Shown: positions 22,833 to 24,780 of the stretch, piece by piece | Position numbering within the stretch: position 1 is the first letter of the stretch | How the letters are laid out: every line of letters begins with the position of its first letter | DNA from: an uncultured candidate division Zixibacteria bacterium | Lineage (GTDB): Bacteria; Zixibacteria; MSB-5A5; GN15; FEB-12 | Length of the DNA stretch: 24,780 nucleotides | Direction of reading: 5' to 3' | Assembly: GCA_913009765.1 (NCBI GenBank) | Contig: CAJVYT010000018.1 | Coordinates: 1-24,780 of the forward strand | The notes under the pieces: generated by a model | Database searches by the model: none | Told to the model about the DNA's origin: nothing | What the model saw: only the letters and a program-made list of their open reading frames with translations | Made by a program: the position numbers and the translations under genes

Positions 22833-22850
22833 CGTTAAAATTTTATTTAT

Positions 22851-23033
22851 TTACTCAGGCGGATATTTTAATCCATTCTGGTTGCAGAATAGATGTAAGA
22901 CTCCCTCAGGGAGAGGCCGTGTACCGTCCTCATATCTTGACCATGAACGGCCTGATATATGAACTTGCTGCGCGGCTTTGCTTACAGATATTCCAAAGCT
23001 GTTTCTAAGTTCTTTTAATTTTTCTGGTTTCAT
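22851..23033 (-). CDS. XRE-family helix-turn-helix regulator (60 aa)
   Basis: Small Cro/CI-type DNA-binding protein. The first 40 residues (KELRNSFGISVSKAAQQVHI then SGRSWSRYEDGTRPLP) fit the XRE helix-turn-helix: LR, ISVSKAA and the W-R-Y-E-x-G signature following the recognition helix. Length is about one HTH domain, with no oligomerisation domain. An AAGG motif eight bases before the ATG supports the start. It lies downstream of two unknown genes and upstream of terminase and the terminator. It may repress the promoter at 24247-24275, or act as a late gene switch. A replacement for a Nu1-type terminase small subunit is less likely because the protein is too short. Confidence 0.85.
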   Translation of the reverse strand: MKPEKLKELRNSFGISVSKAAQQVHISGRSWSRYEDGTRPLPEGVLHLFCNQNGLKYPPE

Positions 23034-23061
23034 TTTATTACCTTAATTTTCCATGCCTGCC

Positions 23062-23101
23062 GCACCATACCTCACCAAACCTCACCTCACCACACCACAC
23101 C
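23062..23101 (-). repeat. Eight tandem GGTNN pentamers
   Basis: On the minus strand the run reads GGTGT GGTGT GGTGA GGTGA GGTTT GGTGA GGTAT GGTGC, followed by degenerate GGCAG. The repeat has an exact five-base period and lies in the 75-base gap between the 151-aa gene and the XRE gene. It is untranslated in either neighbour. Possible roles are a protein- or RNA-binding array or a terminase- or replication-related site; no known consensus is matched. Confidence 0.85.
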
Positions 23102-23108
23102 TGCCGTA

Positions 23109-23564
23109 CTAAGCCCGTTTCCGTGCTGCCTTAACCTGAGCCATATTAATTTCTGCGATTACATCGCGGGCAAAAGATAAGTTTTTCCATTTTGCCTTGA
23201 AGGTTTTCATTTGATCTAGACAGCGTATTTCTTCTGCGCCTATATCGTCTTCTTCGGCTTCCATGATAGGAACATAAAAACTGCTTTTGTCTGCTTTTTT
23301 AATAAAAGCGTTCACAGTAACAATCTTGTTCTTTTTTGTTATTACCTCTATATGGAGTGACTTAATCATCACCCTCGCTTGGTGGAGTCTGTGCTGTTGA
23401 GCGGCTAGAGAATCATCCCATTCAAACTGGTTATGAATCGGTGATGATTTCTTTTTAGCTGCCTTCAGCAAATCTTCTGCTGATCTAGCTGGGAGACTTT
23501 CAATAATCTCACCAGCTATTTGAGCAGAAACCGCGTACTTCTTAGTCCACGAGTATTTATTCAT
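23109..23564 (-). CDS. Conserved-type phage protein with SPIHNQFEWDDSLAAQQHR motif (151 aa)
   Basis: Unknown function. The family-like feature is SPIHNQFEWDDSLAAQQHRL at about 40-59, then HQARVMIKSLHIEV. Proteins with SPxHxxFEWDDxxAAxxxRxxQAR are frequent in phages. It begins with a helical ESLPARSAEDLLKAAKKKS part and has a charged C-terminus (a DVIAEINMAQVKAARKRA helix). It overlaps the preceding 213-aa gene by four bases (ATGA), so the two act as a coupled pair. It precedes the pentamer repeat and XRE gene. It might be a DNA-binding or terminase-associated protein; neither is shown. Confidence 0.72.
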   Translation of the reverse strand: MNKYSWTKKYAVSAQIAGEIIESLPARSAEDLLKAAKKKSSPIHNQFEWDDSLAAQQHRLHQARVMIKSLHIEVITKKNKIVTVNAFIKKADKSSFYVPIMEAEEDDIGAEEIRCLDQMKTFKAKWKNLSFARDVIAEINMAQVKAARKRA

Positions 23565-24202
23565 GCGGCTTTCTTCTTGTTAGCGGCTACTGACCACATA
23601 CCATAATCACCACCGAATGACTTTTTGCCTTGCGGTCTCAGTTCACCCACGCCTACCTGTAAACCAGCGCGAGAAAACAGATTCGCCACATCCTTATATG
23701 ACAATTTGTCAGCATCAAACTGAATCTGGACATTACAATACCAGTCATCATATCTAGGGCGGTTTCGTAAATCTGCAACGCCGCTTTCCAATCTGACTGG
23801 CCGCGTATCATGAACATGCTTACCGAAAATCTTAACCAGTGGCGTACCATCAGTTTTGTCTCGCCCATCTGCAACGATGAAAAAAGCGCCTTTTGCCTGA
23901 GTCATTGCAAGCCCCTGGATGGTTCTGCAAGCTGCGATCATGGCATTCCTGAAACTATGGGCTGGCACTCCATCCCATTCTTTCGTGCTTATATAACGGG
24001 CATCTTTATATTCTTTTTCGTAATCTTTTGGTGCCAGTTTCTTTTTTGTTGTGTCTTCTGATGTTTGTTTTTCCCTCATCATCCTTTTGGATTTCTCAGA
24101 AAACTTGTGCATCATCAGCGGCGATATACCCACTGCTTTGAGCGTTATTGTTTTGAAATTAGGGGGTGTTATTTCTACAACTGTTTCTGGTTTCTTAGCC
24201 AT
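23561..24202 (-). CDS. Conserved-type phage protein with RAMP-like pattern (213 aa)
   Basis: Function unknown. The start is set at the ATG at 24202 because AGGAGG lies six bases upstream; a longer frame from 24229 begins inside this site. The N-terminal part has GISPLMMHKFSE at 25-36, then WDGVPAHSFRNAMIAACR at 76-93. After a strand (ARPV-type, here DTRPVRLESG) comes NRPRYDDWYCNVQIQFDADK and AGLQVGVGELRPQGKKSFGG at 179-198. The PLLMHxF start, RPRxxxW strand and VGxxxxRPxxKGxFG end recall a widespread phage family of unknown role whose shape suggests an RRM/RAMP-type (Cas7-like) nucleic-acid-binding fold; that link is tentative. First gene of the operon. Confidence 0.75.
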   Translation of the reverse strand: MAKKPETVVEITPPNFKTITLKAVGISPLMMHKFSEKSKRMMREKQTSEDTTKKKLAPKDYEKEYKDARYISTKEWDGVPAHSFRNAMIAACRTIQGLAMTQAKGAFFIVADGRDKTDGTPLVKIFGKHVHDTRPVRLESGVADLRNRPRYDDWYCNVQIQFDADKLSYKDVANLFSRAGLQVGVGELRPQGKKSFGGDYGMWSVAANKKKAA

Positions 24203-24214
24203 TTTCATCCTCCT

Positions 24215-24226
24215 TTGCCACGGCAA
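24215..24226. promoter_or_regulatory. Short inverted repeat in the leader
   Basis: TTGCC-AC-GGCAA forms a perfect inverted repeat just before the AGGAGG ribosome-binding site of the 213-aa gene. The two-base loop is too tight for the full RNA stem, so a protein operator is as likely as an mRNA hairpin. Confidence 0.35.
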
Positions 24227-24246
24227 CATGCCAAGGCTTCAAAAGG

Positions 24247-24275
24247 AGATTAGACCAAAGGTCTATCTATGTCAA
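24247..24275 (-). promoter_or_regulatory. Sigma-70 promoter for the minus-strand operon
   Basis: On the minus strand, TTGACA (24275-24270) and TAATCT (24252-24247) are separated by exactly 17 bases. The -35 is perfect and the -10 matches five of six. Transcription would start near 24240, giving a short leader to the AGGAGG site of the gene starting at 24202. This is the clearest promoter in the window. Confidence 0.85.
24252..24264. promoter_or_regulatory. Operator palindrome between -35 and -10
   Basis: AGACC-aaa-GGTCT is a perfect inverted repeat located between the two promoter hexamers and touching the -10. Flanking bases (AGATT on one side, ATCT on the other) extend the symmetry with a one-base offset. 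A repressor bound here would block RNA polymerase. The XRE protein of the same operon is the natural candidate, by inference. Confidence 0.7.
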
Positions 24276-24319
24276 GCTATTTTAACTGTATTTTTTCCCT
24301 TCCCTGACTCATATTAGGC

Positions 24320-24348
24320 TCGAAAACCAACATCATAACCCCTATAAT
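24320..24348 (+). promoter_or_regulatory. Plus-strand promoter for the 61-aa gene
   Basis: TATAAT at 24343-24348 is a perfect -10, with TCGAAA (four of six matches to the -35 consensus) 17 bases upstream. Predicted start is near 24355. The promoter is divergent from the minus-strand one, the two -35 boxes being about 45 bases apart. Confidence 0.6.
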
Positions 24349-24354
24349 ATAGTT

Positions 24355-24371
24355 ATGGATAAATTGTCCAT
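24355..24371. promoter_or_regulatory. Operator-like inverted repeat at the +1 region
   Basis: ATGGATAAATTGTCCAT is a 17-base near-perfect inverted repeat (ATGGA-taaattg-TCCAT; ATGGAtAA faces TTgTCCAT). It lies immediately after the plus-strand -10 box, where an autorepressor commonly binds. Confidence 0.5.
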
Positions 24372-24401
24372 CTATTTAACATATATTCTCGGAGAACAGT
24401 C

Positions 24402-24587
24402 ATGAGTGTTAAAACAACCGTATTCGGTGCGGTGCGCCTGTCAGGCGAAGATGCTCAAACGTTTAAGAAGCAAGTCAAAAATGGTCGCTCAACTCAAGCA
24501 GCTAGGGCTACCCTTGAGCGTGGTTCTAAATTGTTAAGCGAGTACCAAAAACACGGTTGTGTCACTGTTCGCGCAAAAAAGCGCTGA
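24402..24587 (+). CDS. Small basic protein (61 aa), possible antitoxin-like partner
   Basis: Short protein beginning MSVKTTVFGAVRLSGEDAQT and continuing FKKQVKNGRSTQAARATLER, ending QKHGCVTVRAKKR. It looks like a strand plus two helices, basic overall, but is not an obvious ribbon-helix-helix. The ATG follows a GGAG motif at a good distance, and the promoter above fits. The open frame that follows nine bases after its stop resembles a GNAT acetyltransferase, so the two could form a toxin-antitoxin-type pair in which this is the small DNA-binding or neutralising partner. That is inference from arrangement. An antisense frame on the minus strand is treated as a shadow. Confidence 0.65.
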   Translation: MSVKTTVFGAVRLSGEDAQTFKKQVKNGRSTQAARATLERGSKLLSEYQKHGCVTVRAKKR

Positions 24588-24596
24588 TCAAGATAA

Positions 24597-24780
24597 TTGG
24601 CAAAGACCGCACTACCAAAACAATTAAGTCTCAGACCCCTGGAACCTGGTGATGTAGTCACCAGACTTTCCCTTGGAAGTATAGAAGCCGCTCCCTTAAA
24701 GAAATACTTAAGGAAAGAGGCGAAGTCATCCCATAAGCAATCTGTTGGATTCACTTATGTTTTTGTAGACAGTCAAACCC
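24597..24780 (+). CDS. GNAT-like acetyltransferase, 5' part, cut by the window edge
   Basis: An open frame with no stop up to the end of the window (61 codons visible). A stop codon directly precedes the TTG used as start, and no ATG or GTG appears within the visible frame, so the TTG is forced unless a frameshift exists. The sequence QLSLRPLEPGDVVTRLSLGS, then APLKKYLRKEAKSSHKQS and GFTYVFVD, recalls the N-terminal part of GNAT N-acetyltransferases of the TacT-like toxin type, in which a PLxxFLxxxA helix precedes the xTYVxVD strand. The acetyl-CoA-binding motif would lie beyond the window. Substrate, activity and toxin nature are unproved. Confidence 0.55.
   Translation, partial: MAKTALPKQLSLRPLEPGDVVTRLSLGSIEAAPLKKYLRKEAKSSHKQSVGFTYVFVDSQT

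Noticed and set aside
23062..23101. CRISPR array or coding repeat
   Set aside because: The units are five bases with no spacers and no open frame carries a matching protein repeat, so neither a CRISPR array nor a coding repeat fits.
24203..24229. Upstream start for the 213-aa gene (nine extra codons)
   Set aside because: The extra codons cover the AGGAGG motif itself, which points to the ATG at 24202.
24494..24754. 86-codon minus-strand open frame opposite the 61-aa gene
   Set aside because: It overlaps both plus-strand frames, has no convincing start signal or family pattern, and the plus-strand reading matches a recognisable GNAT-like sequence.

Overview
The window reads as part of a tailed-phage genome or prophage with a siphovirus (lambda/HK97-like) virion. 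Base composition is AT-rich (about 40% GC by eye, not computed). A Pseudomonadota, probably gammaproteobacterial, host is inferred from lambda-type families: Bet annealing protein, NinB, GpA terminase, lambda-type portal, Rz/Rz1 spanins. No integrase, CI-type repressor, DNA polymerase or host gene is visible, so temperate or virulent lifestyle and exact host cannot be fixed. No tRNA or CRISPR array was seen.

Layout. (1) Positions 45-4344, plus strand: a compact cluster of nine or ten early genes, mostly small unknowns, around a recombination core (NinB-like, coiled-coil protein, Bet). (2) Positions 4345-22794, minus strand, transcribed right to left: the late region in canonical order. It runs terminase large subunit, Ig/gpW-like head-tail protein, a small membrane protein, portal, a fused prohead protease-capsid protein, putative decoration protein, a methyltransferase-glycosyltransferase fusion, head-tail joining and tail-terminator proteins, tail tube, frameshifted tail chaperones, tape measure, tail-tip proteins and a carbohydrate-binding-like tail protein. 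A lysis cassette follows: membrane proteins, amidase, a sigma-region-4-like protein, candidate holin and Rz/Rz1. (3) Positions 22795-24229, minus strand: two conserved phage proteins of unknown function and an XRE regulator. They are driven by a clear sigma-70 promoter with a palindromic operator and closed by an intrinsic terminator just upstream of terminase. (4) Positions 24230-24780: a divergent promoter region and a plus-strand pair resembling a toxin-antitoxin-like module, a 61-aa protein plus the start of a GNAT-type acetyltransferase that runs off the window.

Most late genes are translationally coupled (ATGA, TAATG or TGATG junctions). This helped recover six small genes of 24 to 58 codons (at 3732, 4801, 5189, 5323, 14018 and 20128), most of them joined to neighbours by such junctions. 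The two converging transcription units meet at 4344/4345 with no intergenic base.

Most notable points: the bifunctional methyltransferase-glycosyltransferase inside the head operon; an A9 slippery site placed exactly for -1 frameshifting between the tail chaperones; the protease-capsid fusion with a possible internal capsid start; an 8-unit GGTNN pentamer repeat; the terminator immediately before terL; the sigma-like HTH protein in the lysis cassette; and the possible GNAT module at the right end. Family assignments come from reading the proteins and recalling known families. No database search was run.
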